A stretch of DNA of 64,000 nt from the NCBI RefSeq assembly GCF_003710915.1, contig NZ_RHHR01000010.1, positions 62,001-126,000 on the forward strand, read 5' to 3'. Made by a program: the position numbers and the translations under genes. The notes beneath the pieces were generated by a model, which was not told where the DNA came from, did no database searches, and saw nothing but the letters and a program-made list of their open reading frames with translations. Of the stretch, positions 1 through 8,791 are shown one piece after another; position 1 is the stretch's first letter; every line of letters starts with the position of its first letter. The stretch is from Brevibacillus invocatus. Its GTDB lineage: Bacteria; Bacillota; Bacilli; Brevibacillales; Brevibacillaceae.

Positions 1-393
1 GGCTCTAGCCTCGCTCTTGCTCATGTTCATATGTAAGTGGATGAGCTCCAGCATTTGATTCCCGATCGTGAATACTGGATTTAGTGAAGTCATCGGCTCT
101 TGAAAGATCATGGAGATCTCATTTCCCCGAATCTCCCGCATCTGCGCTTCAGACAACTTCGTCAGATCTTTTCCGTTAAACTGTATGGAACCTTTCTTGA
201 TCATGCCTGTTCGTCCTAATAGTCTCATCACAGACAAGGAGGTGACACTTTTCCCACAACCGGATTCACCAACTATTCCTATGGTTTCACCTTGTTTTAA
301 TTGAAAGGTGACTTCATCGACGGAGACAACTTCACCCTTATCCGTTCGAAAAGCCACTTGAAGTTTATCTACTTCCAAAAAGTTTTTTTCCAA
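1..393 (-). CDS. Oligopeptide/dipeptide ABC transporter ATP-binding protein (OppD/DppD-like), 3' part outside window
   Basis: This is the N-terminal 131 codons of an ABC ATPase of the OppD/DppD type, which powers peptide import at the inner face of the membrane. The Walker A motif is visible (GESGCGKS), followed by the Q-loop region (MIFQEPMTSLNP) typical of peptide importers. I choose the TTG at 393-391, because it is in frame and preceded by GGGAGG. The nearby ATG at 400 is out of frame and stops after 11 codons. The remaining permease and binding-protein genes would lie to the left. The gene has its own upstream promoter region (394-620), so it may be the first gene of its operon. Confidence 0.9.
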   Translation of the reverse strand, partial: MEKNFLEVDKLQVAFRTDKGEVVSVDEVTFQLKQGETIGIVGESGCGKSVTSLSVMRLLGRTGMIKKGSIQFNGKDLTKLSEAQMREIRGNEISMIFQEPMTSLNPVFTIGNQMLELIHLHMNMSKSEARA

Positions 394-495
394 ACTTCAT
401 ACCTCCCTGATGTTGTTGTCATTTAATGCCCACTAATCACATCTATTTTGTTTATGATTGTGTTTTATATGATTAAACAATATTGACTTATTCAG

Positions 496-524
496 AGTAT
501 ACGGATATTTGCTTACAGAATCAA
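496..524 (-). promoter_or_regulatory. Sigma-A promoter for the peptide transporter gene
   Basis: On the minus strand TTGATT (524-519) and TATACT (501-496) are separated by 17 bases, a good match to a vegetative promoter. Transcription would start near 489 and leave a leader of about 95 bases before the TTG start. Confidence 0.55.
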
Positions 525-561
525 TTGATTTTTCACTCTATTCTGAATTGACTGTACAAAA

Positions 562-575
562 TAATAGCGCTTTCA
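562..575 (-). promoter_or_regulatory. Possible cre (CcpA) site
   Basis: TGAAAGCGCTATTA on the minus strand fits the catabolite-response consensus at 13 of 14 positions and lies about 40 bp upstream of the promoter -35 box. A weaker second match (TGAAAACGCTTCAC) lies near 592-605. This suggests carbon-catabolite control of the peptide transporter. It is a sequence match only. Confidence 0.35.
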
Positions 576-678
576 TTCTCTTCTGACTTGATGTGAAGCG
601 TTTTCAGAAAAATATAAAAAATGGTGAAGCCTACTTGGGATTGGTTGTGCTTTCAATGAATGAAGTTTTCTCTTACAC

Positions 679-710
679 CAAAAAAAACTCGCTTTTCAGG
701 CGAGGTTTTC
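679..710 (-). terminator. Intrinsic terminator of the S9 peptidase gene
   Basis: The minus strand reads CTCGCCTGAAAAGCGAG followed by a run of T. It is a short GC stem with a T-tract just downstream of the peptidase stop codon. Confidence 0.7.
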
Positions 711-730
711 ATTCTGTCATGTGCCGTTCG

Positions 731-2722
731 TCACACGTATTGATTAAACCAGTCTACGGTGTACTGAAGTCTCAAGACGCGCTGTTCCGGGTCGCCGCTG
801 CGCGACATTTCGTGGTTGGCTCCGGGGAAACGAATGAATGAAACGGGAGCTTTTCCTCGGTGCCGCAGCGTCATATAGAGCTGCTCCGCCTGCTCGATTG
901 GGCAGCGGTAATCCCGTTCCCCATGCATGATGAGCAGAGGCGTCTCCATGTTGGCTACCAGGCGAAGCGGGGAATGATGCCACATCTTCTCCGGATTCTC
1001 AAAAGGATTGGCCTGTATTTCTTCGGCTGAAAAGTAGTATCCGATATCACTTACGCCATAGAAGCTGATCCAGTTGCAGATGCTTCTATCCGTAACTGCC
1101 GCTTTGAAACGGTTGCCTTGTCCAATGATCCAGTTGGTCATGAATCCCCCGTAACTGCCCCCAGCAACACCGAGACGCGTCTCGTCTACATAGTCAAACT
1201 GGCAGACATAGTCCACGGCGTGCATCAAATCTTTGTAATCATTGCCTCCGTAATCACCGCAGCATGCCTGCACAAAACGTTCCCCATAGCCGTAGCTTCC
1301 ACGAGGATTCGTATAGACGACTACGTAGCCTTGTGCAGCCAAAAGCTGAAATTCATGAAAAAATGTGTGACCATACATCGAGTGAGGACCGCCATGAATT
1401 TGCAAAATGGCAGGATATGTATTTCCCTCTTGGAAGCCCACCGGTTTCAATATCCAGCCTTGAATGTTCCAGCCTTCTGCACCTTCATACCAGATTTCTT
1501 CTGGCGTAGATAATCTGATTTCTTGGAATAGCTCACCATTTACATCCGTCAGACGCTTCTCAGTTTCTGTATTCAGATCGACATGGAACAAGTCTCCTGG
1601 AGTTAGCGAATCGCTGACCGCCATCACCAGGGAGTTTTTCTCATTATCGAATGTAAAACCGTAGACGTTACGTTCTCCACCCACGACCTTTGTCACAGAG
1701 CCATCCAGATGGACCAAGTAAATACCCGAGCTTCCCTTTTCGCTTGCAATCACATACATCCCCTGTCCGTCTGTTGTCCACACAGCTCCCGGGTTGGGAT
1801 GGCCAGGTGAGCGTACATCGCCGATCGTAGCATCACCGACATGCACATCCCAATCAGCTGTCAAGCACTGGACCGTTCCCGCGTCCAGCTCAGCAACCCA
1901 GATTTTTTTCATAGTGGCATAGAGGTGCTGATCCGCTACACTTCCTATGAAAGCTAGTTTTTTCCCGTCTTTTGAAAAAGTCGGCATGGCATATGTACCG
2001 TCGCTGTTGGTGATTTTTTTCCACTCTCCGCCTTCCACAGGTACCAGATAGATGTCGATTTCATGCTGGATGTCTGGATTGACCGAGCGATTAGCAGTGA
2101 TGGCAAGCCATTTTCCATCGGGTGACCAGCTTCCCACCGCGTGATCATAGGTTCCTTCAGTCAGTTGTGTGACCGAGCCAGTCTCAATGTTGACCACAGC
2201 GACCTGTTTGTTTTTCTCGTACACAAACCCGCTATCATCGGACTTATACTTCATTTTGTCTACGGTGATGGATTTGGGCGTGGCCTCTTCTGTCAATTCT
2301 TCTGTTCCTTCTGTCAGGGTTTGGCCAGTACGCAGAAACGCAGCGAACGCAATGCTTCGTCCGTCTGGCGACCACACTGGCGAAGAAATCCCGTTCGGAC
2401 CATTCGTGATTTGCTTAAACTCCGTTTCATTCACATCCAGATGCCAAAGCTGGGCTTTCCCAGAGCGATTGGATACAAAACATAGCTTGGAGCCATCGGG
2501 TGACCAACGTGGGAATGAATCGCGGAAAGGACCGCTGGTCAATGCAGTCTTGCTATTGTCCTCTAGCGAATAGAGATAAATATGGCTCTGATACTGGCGC
2601 AGTTCATCCATTTTGGTCTCCACAAAGACGGCTTTCGTGCCATCAGGCGAAAGCTGCGGTTCGCTTGGGTAGCAAATTTGATAGAGATCCTCTGCTGTGA
2701 TTCCCCGTTTGGTGTCGGTCAT
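731..2722 (-). CDS. S9 family prolyl oligopeptidase / acylaminoacyl-peptidase
   Basis: A 663-residue serine peptidase, normal length for the family, predicted cytoplasmic because no signal peptide is seen. The N-terminal two thirds carry repeated WSPDG/FSKDG units typical of TolB-like beta-propeller blades (LSPDG, WSPDG). The C-terminal alpha/beta-hydrolase domain shows the nucleophile motif GGSYGGF, the acidic region HGERDYRCP and the catalytic His in GANHEMSR. Such enzymes remove N-acylated residues or cleave short peptides. The start is the ATG at 2722, preceded by AAAGGAG; an in-frame start 11 codons upstream lacks a comparable site. It is monocistronic, with its own terminator. The exact substrate cannot be told from sequence. 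Confidence 0.93.
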   Translation of the reverse strand: MTDTKRGITAEDLYQICYPSEPQLSPDGTKAVFVETKMDELRQYQSHIYLYSLEDNSKTALTSGPFRDSFPRWSPDGSKLCFVSNRSGKAQLWHLDVNETEFKQITNGPNGISSPVWSPDGRSIAFAAFLRTGQTLTEGTEELTEEATPKSITVDKMKYKSDDSGFVYEKNKQVAVVNIETGSVTQLTEGTYDHAVGSWSPDGKWLAITANRSVNPDIQHEIDIYLVPVEGGEWKKITNSDGTYAMPTFSKDGKKLAFIGSVADQHLYATMKKIWVAELDAGTVQCLTADWDVHVGDATIGDVRSPGHPNPGAVWTTDGQGMYVIASEKGSSGIYLVHLDGSVTKVVGGERNVYGFTFDNEKNSLVMAVSDSLTPGDLFHVDLNTETEKRLTDVNGELFQEIRLSTPEEIWYEGAEGWNIQGWILKPVGFQEGNTYPAILQIHGGPHSMYGHTFFHEFQLLAAQGYVVVYTNPRGSYGYGERFVQACCGDYGGNDYKDLMHAVDYVCQFDYVDETRLGVAGGSYGGFMTNWIIGQGNRFKAAVTDRSICNWISFYGVSDIGYYFSAEEIQANPFENPEKMWHHSPLRLVANMETPLLIMHGERDYRCPIEQAEQLYMTLRHRGKAPVSFIRFPGANHEMSRSGDPEQRVLRLQYTVDWFNQYV

Positions 2723-2812
2723 TACCTTCACTCCTTTGCTCGTTTGATTCGGCATGTTTTCAGATTATTACTAATTGTTTGATTTGTATAGGCGCTTCAA
2801 TCATTTTTTCGA

Positions 2813-3696
2813 TCACTTGCCGGAATAGACCTCTTCATTTAGCAAAGCAGGTGGCTTTTTCCCGAACAAGCCTGCCAAGAGATTTTCTTTTGCATACTGG
2901 GCCATGCGCAGTCGGGTCTCTTCTGTTGCCGAACCGATATGCGGGAGTGTGACAACATTGGGCATTTGGAGCAACGGATGCTCTGGATTTACTGGCTCTT
3001 TGACAAAAACATCCAGACCAGCAGCCAGGATCTCGCCTTGCTTCAAAGCTTCTACCAACGCTTCTTCATCGACTGTAGCTCCTCGTGAACCGTTCACGAA
3101 GATCGCCGATTTTTTCATCTGCTGGAACTCCTTCATGCCAATCAGCTTGGTCGTCTCTGCAGACAATGGAACCATCAGGCAAATGAAATCGGCTTGCTGA
3201 CAAAGTTCCTCAAGCGTGCAATACGTGGCTTGGTAGAGGCTTTCCACTGCTTCGTTCCGAGAGCGATTATGGTATAGGATGTTCATGTCAAAGCCCAGGT
3301 GCGCGCGTTTCGCGATGGCGGACCCGATACGTCCCATGCCAATAATGCCAAGAGTTTTATGATGGACGTCCCTTCCGAACTGCTGAGAGGTGAGATGAGA
3401 AGTCCACTGCCCCGTTTTGACAAAACGGTCCATCTCGGGAATTCTGCGCGCCGTGGCTAGCATGAGGCCCATCATCGTATCGGCAACAGTATCGGTCAGG
3501 ACGTCAGGTGTATTGGTTGCCATGACACCTGCTCTGTTTAAGGCCGACAGATCAAAATTGTCATAACCAACCGCAATATTGCTAACTATTTTCAGCTTGG
3601 GTTCAACTCTTCGAAATAGACGACCTCACACTTTTCACGCAATTCGACCAATATTTCCGGATACACTTTTTTATACACAATCACCTTTGGTTTCAT
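2813..3696 (-). pseudogene. D-2-hydroxyacid (glyoxylate/hydroxypyruvate-type) dehydrogenase, internal deletion with frameshift
   Basis: The gene starts normally with a ribosome site and ATG at 3696 (MKPKVIVYKKVYPE), runs 34 codons and hits TGA at 3594-3592. Homology continues in another frame immediately afterwards (KLKIVSNIAVGYDNF) to the normal C-terminus at 2813. The NAD motif GMGRIGSA and the catalytic Arg (NGSRGA), Glu (VKEP) and His (LPHIGSA) are intact. About 25-30 residues that usually lie between the two parts are missing, so a deletion not divisible by three broke the gene. The downstream ORF could restart at an internal ATG (3523) and make a 236-residue NAD-domain fragment, but it lacks most of the N-terminal substrate domain. 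Confidence 0.85.
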
Positions 3697-3727
3697 TCGT
3701 CTGACCTCACTTTACGCAATAATGGAG

Positions 3728-3761
3728 AAAGACCAACGAAGTGACACGTTCGTTGGTCTTT
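3728..3761 (-). terminator. Intrinsic terminator
   Basis: A perfect inverted repeat AAAGACCAACGA ... TCGTTGGTCTTT, reading as a stem with a T-tract on the minus strand. It follows the small membrane-protein gene at 3818. Confidence 0.7.
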
Positions 3762-3817
3762 CATCCAATTCGTAAAGAAGGATCAAAATCCTGCTAGTTC
3801 AAGTTGTTTACCTTGAT

Positions 3818-4027
3818 TTAAATATGATTGCCGTACAAATAATTTAAGAACAATCCAGCACTGATCACTGCTGCGACGATAAAAACAATGCCACTTCTCT
3901 TGCGCTGTTGGGCAAAACGCAGAACACTGAAACAAAACAGCACACCAGTAATCATAAAGTAGGCCACACCAATCCAGAACAATTCCCACGGCAAACTGGC
4001 GAAATCGACATTACCCAAAAAGAACAC
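3818..4027 (-). CDS. Small two-TM membrane protein, unknown function
   Basis: This 69-residue ORF has two hydrophobic stretches: around residues 12-36 (WELFWIGVAYFMITGVL) and 45-63 (SGIVFIVAAVISAGLFLNY), joined by a basic loop (QQRKRS). It would be an integral membrane protein with a positive inner loop. The start is taken as the GTG at 4027 after an AAGGGA element, although the spacing is short. I do not recognise a family. An overlapping ORF in another frame (3783-3989) is less membrane-like and is not called. The gene sits between a helicase gene and a terminator, all on the minus strand. Confidence 0.55.
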   Translation of the reverse strand: MFFLGNVDFASLPWELFWIGVAYFMITGVLFCFSVLRFAQQRKRSGIVFIVAAVISAGLFLNYLYGNHI

Positions 4028-4154
4028 CGTCCCTTGTCTGTATTATAGAAGATATTCATATCCGTTAATATCTGACACTTCATTATAACAAGCGTGTGCC
4101 ACTACTTTCATCTTTTCAACCATTCCGTAACAGAAGTGTCATAGATTGCGAAAA

Positions 4155-6125
4155 TCAGGCTTCTGGCAGTACGTCCCGAAGAGAGGTTTTCCACTCTACC
4201 CCCTGCGGGAATGCCTGCATCACTTTTTGCCTTAATGCCACATCTACATGCAGTTCTTGACAAAAAATCGCGACGCTGCCACTGTCATCTCGTGAACGAA
4301 TCAATCGTCCAATTCCTTGACGCAAGCGCAGCAGCATGTATGGCAAGTCCACTTCGTCAAAAGCTGATTCTGCAGCAGCCTTTCGTTTTGCCGCGAAAAC
4401 GGGATCGTTCGGCGGAAATGGCAAAGACCAGATCAGTACATGGGATAGTGACGGTCCGGGTACGTCCAATCCTTCCCATAATGTGACGGCACATAAATTG
4501 AGATGCTCGTCATTTTGAAAATGAGAGATCAGATGGCTAATTTCCTGATCACCTTCAAACAAAAAGCGCAGACCGTTCGTCTCCTGCTCCTTCAATTCAT
4601 GCTTGAATTGCTGCATTTCCTCTCGTGTCGGAAACAGAAGCAATGCCCGTCCTTTTGTTTTAGCCAGCATTTCTAGTGTGATTCTCATTTTCTCTTGAAG
4701 GGCATCATGCATAGCCAGATTCGGGACGAATACCTTCATTTGTTCTTCATAATCATACGGAGAAGCGACAGAGAAAGAAAGGTAGTCCCGGACACCCAGG
4801 CTGTTTGCAACATAAGCAAAGGAGTCGTCACTCGACAAGGTTGCGGAGGAGAAAACGACCGGCATTTTCTGAGAAAATACGTAATCGCTCAGTACTTCCT
4901 GTACCATTTTGGGCATAACGACCAGACTGGTCCCATGTGCGTCCTCCGTCACCCAGGAGATGACGGATGTGGGATTCTGAAACAGGCGTAGTGCTAGTTG
5001 AATCATTTCCAGATACTCACTGACTATGCCCACCTGGAACTCATCCAGCGTATAAAGCCCACTCTCCAGCGCCATCTCCTCTTCCATACCCGTGATCAGA
5101 TGGGTGAATTCATGAATCAGTGATAACAGCTCGCTGCCCAGCGCGATTTCTCGTCGATCAGAGCCTGGGACGGGCTTACTCTCCTGCTCTAGCAAGGCGA
5201 ACAATCTTTCACTTTGCATGATGGCTTCCTCAACAGATAAAGCCAGCGATTCCCTGACTTCTCCTTTGAGCAGTCGAGTGATCACTTCTTCGAATATGGT
5301 GTGATTCCATTTATAGGTCAAAGCTTTTTGTGCTGCAGGCTCCAGTAAATGGCCCTCGTCAAAAATCACGGAGCTATGGCTTGGAAGCAGAGGAAGCTGT
5401 CCTCCCCTTTTCCGGCTTTCGTAAGTCCAAACATGCTCCATATAAAAATCATGGGAGCAAATGATCAGGTCTGTCGCCTTGCGATAGTGGTCGCGAGAGA
5501 GTGTCTGTCCACAGCGGTGCTGCTTGTCACAGGCAAAGCAATCCTGAAAAACATCCCAGTTGGCTTGGCTCCATCGTGCATCGTCAAGCGCAGGATAGTG
5601 ACTTCGATCCCCATACGGTGAAAATGATTGCAAGGCTTCATGTGTATGTACAAACGGAGGCAATTCCTGATAGATTTCCTGGTAAAGCTCACCATCCTCT
5701 TCCCTGTATCTCGCTTGCTCTAATTTTTGCAAGCACAAGTACTGGTCAGGTGATTTACCCAATCGGGCGTCAATGGTGAGGTTCAAATGACGGGCAAGCT
5801 TGGCGATGTCTCCTTCTGGCTTCACCAATTGCTCGATCAAGGATTCATTTGCACAGGCAATAATGGCGGGTTTTCGCGTATACCGCGCATAGCAGATCGC
5901 GTACAGCAAATAAACAAGCGTTTTTCCCGTCCCTACACCTGCTTCAGCGAAAATGGTCTTCTTCTCGGCAAATGCGCGTTCCAGCTGAAACGCCATGTAA
6001 ATCTGTTCATCCCGAATTTCAAAACCAGCTTCGGGCAATATGTCATAGAAAACATCTGCAATCCAATCACTTACTTGAGAGATAAAAGATTGAGTCGGGT
6101 CATACGAAAAAGGGTACCGTTCCAC
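4155..6125 (-). CDS. DinG/XPD-family ATP-dependent DNA helicase (YpvA-like)
   Basis: A 656-residue superfamily 2 helicase. The Walker A motif (AEAGVGTGKT), DEGH box (FDEGHLLEP) and motif VI (QGIGRLIRS) are all present. Four cysteines between motifs I and II (YLC, DCFAC and HRC around residues 155-215) match the Fe-S cluster insertion of XPD/DinG enzymes. No 3'-5' exonuclease domain precedes it, so it resembles Bacillus YpvA rather than Bacillus DinG. It probably unwinds DNA 5'-3' in repair or R-loop removal (family knowledge). The start is the GTG at 6125, with GGAGG upstream. The frame stays open further upstream but has no ribosome site there. Confidence 0.9.
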   Translation of the reverse strand: MERYPFSYDPTQSFISQVSDWIADVFYDILPEAGFEIRDEQIYMAFQLERAFAEKKTIFAEAGVGTGKTLVYLLYAICYARYTRKPAIIACANESLIEQLVKPEGDIAKLARHLNLTIDARLGKSPDQYLCLQKLEQARYREEDGELYQEIYQELPPFVHTHEALQSFSPYGDRSHYPALDDARWSQANWDVFQDCFACDKQHRCGQTLSRDHYRKATDLIICSHDFYMEHVWTYESRKRGGQLPLLPSHSSVIFDEGHLLEPAAQKALTYKWNHTIFEEVITRLLKGEVRESLALSVEEAIMQSERLFALLEQESKPVPGSDRREIALGSELLSLIHEFTHLITGMEEEMALESGLYTLDEFQVGIVSEYLEMIQLALRLFQNPTSVISWVTEDAHGTSLVVMPKMVQEVLSDYVFSQKMPVVFSSATLSSDDSFAYVANSLGVRDYLSFSVASPYDYEEQMKVFVPNLAMHDALQEKMRITLEMLAKTKGRALLLFPTREEMQQFKHELKEQETNGLRFLFEGDQEISHLISHFQNDEHLNLCAVTLWEGLDVPGPSLSHVLIWSLPFPPNDPVFAAKRKAAAESAFDEVDLPYMLLRLRQGIGRLIRSRDDSGSVAIFCQELHVDVALRQKVMQAFPQGVEWKTSLRDVLPEA

Positions 6126-6356
6126 TGCTGTCCTGCCTCCAATAGGGGATTGTCCATCGGCGATGTGCCAAAATGTAATGATCGCACGATGAGAGAGAGA
6201 ACACAATATCTGAGTAAAAAAATTTACAAATTCATCTTTCGCAAGCCTATTCTTTCAACATAAGGATGAGCTGCTGCTGGAAGTTTATCCGCCCCGATCC
6301 TGTTAAACATGCTACACTAGAACTTGTCATCGAAAACAGATGGGAGTAGATCATCC

Positions 6357-6716
6357 ATGGAAAAAGTCATGTTTATTGAAATCGGAATGGGAATCGACTT
6401 GCATGGGCAAAACGTCACCAAAGCTGCCGTGCGTGCCGTACAAAATGCCATTCATCACAACTCGATGCCGGGACTTCGCTCCGTCTTGCCAGACAACGAT
6501 ATTCACAATATGAAGGTACATGTTCGTTTGGCAGTTCCAGCTGACAAGGATCTACTAGATTTGGCAGTCGTGCGGGACGAGCTGCCTTATGGCGAGGTAT
6601 CCTTTGAAGTCATCGACGGCGGAATGCTGACCAGCAGCGGAGTCGTGATTGCTGAAAAAGAGGACAAGAATGATTTGGCCTACGTCGTCATTGCTTCGGT
6701 AGAAGTTGGATATTAG
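6357..6716 (+). CDS. Lin0512-family conserved hypothetical protein
   Basis: A 119-residue cytoplasmic protein that I recognise as the Lin0512 family (short proteins beginning with the pattern FIEIGMGIDLHGQ and containing a GGM..SSG segment). The function is unknown. The repeated AVRAVQNAIHHNS/GLRSVLP segment suggests a compact alpha/beta fold. The start is the ATG at 6357 after GGGAG; an ATG 11 codons upstream lacks a site. It is transcribed divergently from the helicase gene and ends in its own terminator. Confidence 0.75.
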   Translation: MEKVMFIEIGMGIDLHGQNVTKAAVRAVQNAIHHNSMPGLRSVLPDNDIHNMKVHVRLAVPADKDLLDLAVVRDELPYGEVSFEVIDGGMLTSSGVVIAEKEDKNDLAYVVIASVEVGY

Positions 6717-6723
6717 GTTAGCA

Positions 6724-6768
6724 AAGGGCGTTCCCTAGTTGTGTTGAGACAACAGGGACGCCCTCTTT
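6724..6768 (+). terminator. Intrinsic terminator between convergent genes
   Basis: AGGGCGTTCCCT ... AGGGACGCCCT forms a long stem followed by TCTTTTA. It can serve both the Lin0512 gene and the converging pepF gene. Confidence 0.75.
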
Positions 6769-6774
6769 TATTCG

Positions 6775-8571
6775 TTAGAACATGTTTTCCAAATCATCTA
6801 CCAGCTGTCCGACATACTGGACAGCGAGACGAATGGGCTCAGGCTGTGACATATCCACTCCTGCCAGCTTCATCAACTCAAGCGGCGACAAAGTGCCCCC
6901 CGCTTTTAATACCTCCAGCCATCTGGTGACCGCGACTTCCCCTTCCTGCTTGATCTGGGCAGCCACAGCCGTTGAGGCAGTCAGCCCCGCAGCATACGTA
7001 TAAGGGTACAAGCCCATGTAGTAATGTGGCTGACGCATCCAGGTCAGCTTTGCCCCCTCGTCCAGCTCGACAGCATCTCCCCAGAAATCAGCCAATACTT
7101 GACCTTTCCATTCAGACAGGTTTTTGGCCGTCAATGGAATATCTTCGCCCGCGGCTTCGTACACCTTTCTTTGCAGCTGCCCTTCCAGCAAATGAGTCAC
7201 GAAGTTATGGTAATACGTATTCATCAGCTGAAGGATTACCCACCGCTTCAGCCGCGGATCGTCGGACTGTTCGGTAATATGCTGTGCCAAAAGCAGCTCG
7301 TTGAGCGTAGACGGTGCCTTGATGAAATAGAGAGACGAGCGGTGATTAGCAAAACGCTGGTTTTTGCTGGCCAGCATAAAATGTCCGCAATGTCCAAGTT
7401 CATGCGCCAGCGTAAAGGCACTGCGCATGTTTTCCGCCCATGTAATCAGGATAAACGAGTGGATCCCGTATGGACTGGAGCAAAAGGCTCCTGTGGATTT
7501 TCCCACGTTGTCGACATAGTCAATCCACCGGTTCTTCAGGGCCCGCTCCATGATTTCCGTATATTCCTCGCCCATCACACTGAGCGCAGCAAGAATGGTC
7601 TTTCCTGCTTCTTCTATGGTCACTGGTGGACTGAAATCAGGATCGAGCGGAACTTTCAGGTCGCAAAAGGATAGCCTTTCCAAGCCCAGTACTCTCGCCT
7701 TGAGTTTGGCAAAACGGCGCATGTGTGGTGCCAGCTCAGTACCGATAATATCCAAAATATTATGATACATTTGCAAGGTGACTTGCTGTGGCTCCAACAG
7801 CATATGCGTGACCGACTCGTATCCTCGCAATCGGGAGAGCACCGTCTGTTTTTTCACTTCAGTTGCATAAGCAGCAGCGAACGTATGTTGATAGGATTGA
7901 AGCGTACGGGTGAAAGAATCGTAAGCAGCGTGCCGCAATGTACGATCGGAATTCATCTCGTAATCCGACTCGAACAACGCAAAGGAAACCGGTTTTGTTG
8001 CACCCTCCGCGTCTTCGACTGAGTCAAAGCTCATATCCGATAATTTTCCGCGATTATAAATCGTATAAGGTGCAGCAAATATTTCGCCTAATGATGCAAG
8101 AGCGGATTCGGTTTCTGGAGAAAGCCGATGTGGCTTGGTAGCATACAAATCAAGCAGTTTTTTGCGGAAGGGATAAAGACCAGATTCCTCCGCCAGGAAC
8201 ACTTCCAGTAAACCCTCTGGAAAATCAAGAATTTCCGCGCGAATGAACGATAGCGCGGCATTGATCTTTGAAACGAGATCCCCTACTCGCGCTGCTCGAG
8301 ACTGGTTGTTTGGATTGGTTCCTTCCTCTGACAAGCGCAGGCTGGCGTATGTATGAACGCGAATCAGACGTTCTCCAAGTGCTTCTTCTGCTTCCAGGCA
8401 AGCCAATAGCTCTTCGGCACCTGTATGCAACAAACCTTTATACGCCACTATAGCAGGAAGTAATTCTTCTATGGCTCCTAGCTCTTCCTCCCATTTTTCC
8501 TGACTTTCAAATAAATCGTCCAAATTCCAGGTCTGTTCCACTGCAACTTGATCACGCGTCAACCTCTTCAT
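6775..8571 (-). CDS. pepF: Oligoendopeptidase F (M3 family), copy 1
   Basis: A 598-residue zinc metallopeptidase of the M3 family, which cleaves oligopeptides in the cytoplasm. The zinc motif HELGHCGH lies around residues 390-397. The protein begins VEQTWNLDDLFES, the typical PepF N-terminus, and length is normal. GGAGG lies nine bases upstream of the ATG. A second, clearly different PepF of 592 residues lies at 60892-62670. The gene is single and divergent from the M29 aminopeptidase gene, so two peptidase genes share one upstream region. Confidence 0.93.
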   Translation of the reverse strand: MKRLTRDQVAVEQTWNLDDLFESQEKWEEELGAIEELLPAIVAYKGLLHTGAEELLACLEAEEALGERLIRVHTYASLRLSEEGTNPNNQSRAARVGDLVSKINAALSFIRAEILDFPEGLLEVFLAEESGLYPFRKKLLDLYATKPHRLSPETESALASLGEIFAAPYTIYNRGKLSDMSFDSVEDAEGATKPVSFALFESDYEMNSDRTLRHAAYDSFTRTLQSYQHTFAAAYATEVKKQTVLSRLRGYESVTHMLLEPQQVTLQMYHNILDIIGTELAPHMRRFAKLKARVLGLERLSFCDLKVPLDPDFSPPVTIEEAGKTILAALSVMGEEYTEIMERALKNRWIDYVDNVGKSTGAFCSSPYGIHSFILITWAENMRSAFTLAHELGHCGHFMLASKNQRFANHRSSLYFIKAPSTLNELLLAQHITEQSDDPRLKRWVILQLMNTYYHNFVTHLLEGQLQRKVYEAAGEDIPLTAKNLSEWKGQVLADFWGDAVELDEGAKLTWMRQPHYYMGLYPYTYAAGLTASTAVAAQIKQEGEVAVTRWLEVLKAGGTLSPLELMKLAGVDMSQPEPIRLAVQYVGQLVDDLENMF

Positions 8572-8791
8572 TTCACGCCTCCTTTAATCATGTCTTCACT
8601 CGATATAAAAATTGGATCATTTCCTTGATTTTCCTCTAGTCAAAAAATATTTAACAATAAATGGAGCAAATGAGCGGAAAAAAACAGGAATTACGCAACC
8701 AGATCCCGAAAGAAAGTACAGTAAAAAAAATTGGATCGAATTTGGGTACCGGTGCGTAAAGAGTTCTCATTGAAGAGGAGGCGAAGGTACA

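Noticed and set aside
391-400. ATG start of the peptide transporter ATPase followed by programmed frameshift
   Set aside because: The ATG frame stops after 11 codons, and a TTG in the right frame has a good GGGAGG site. A simple TTG start explains it.
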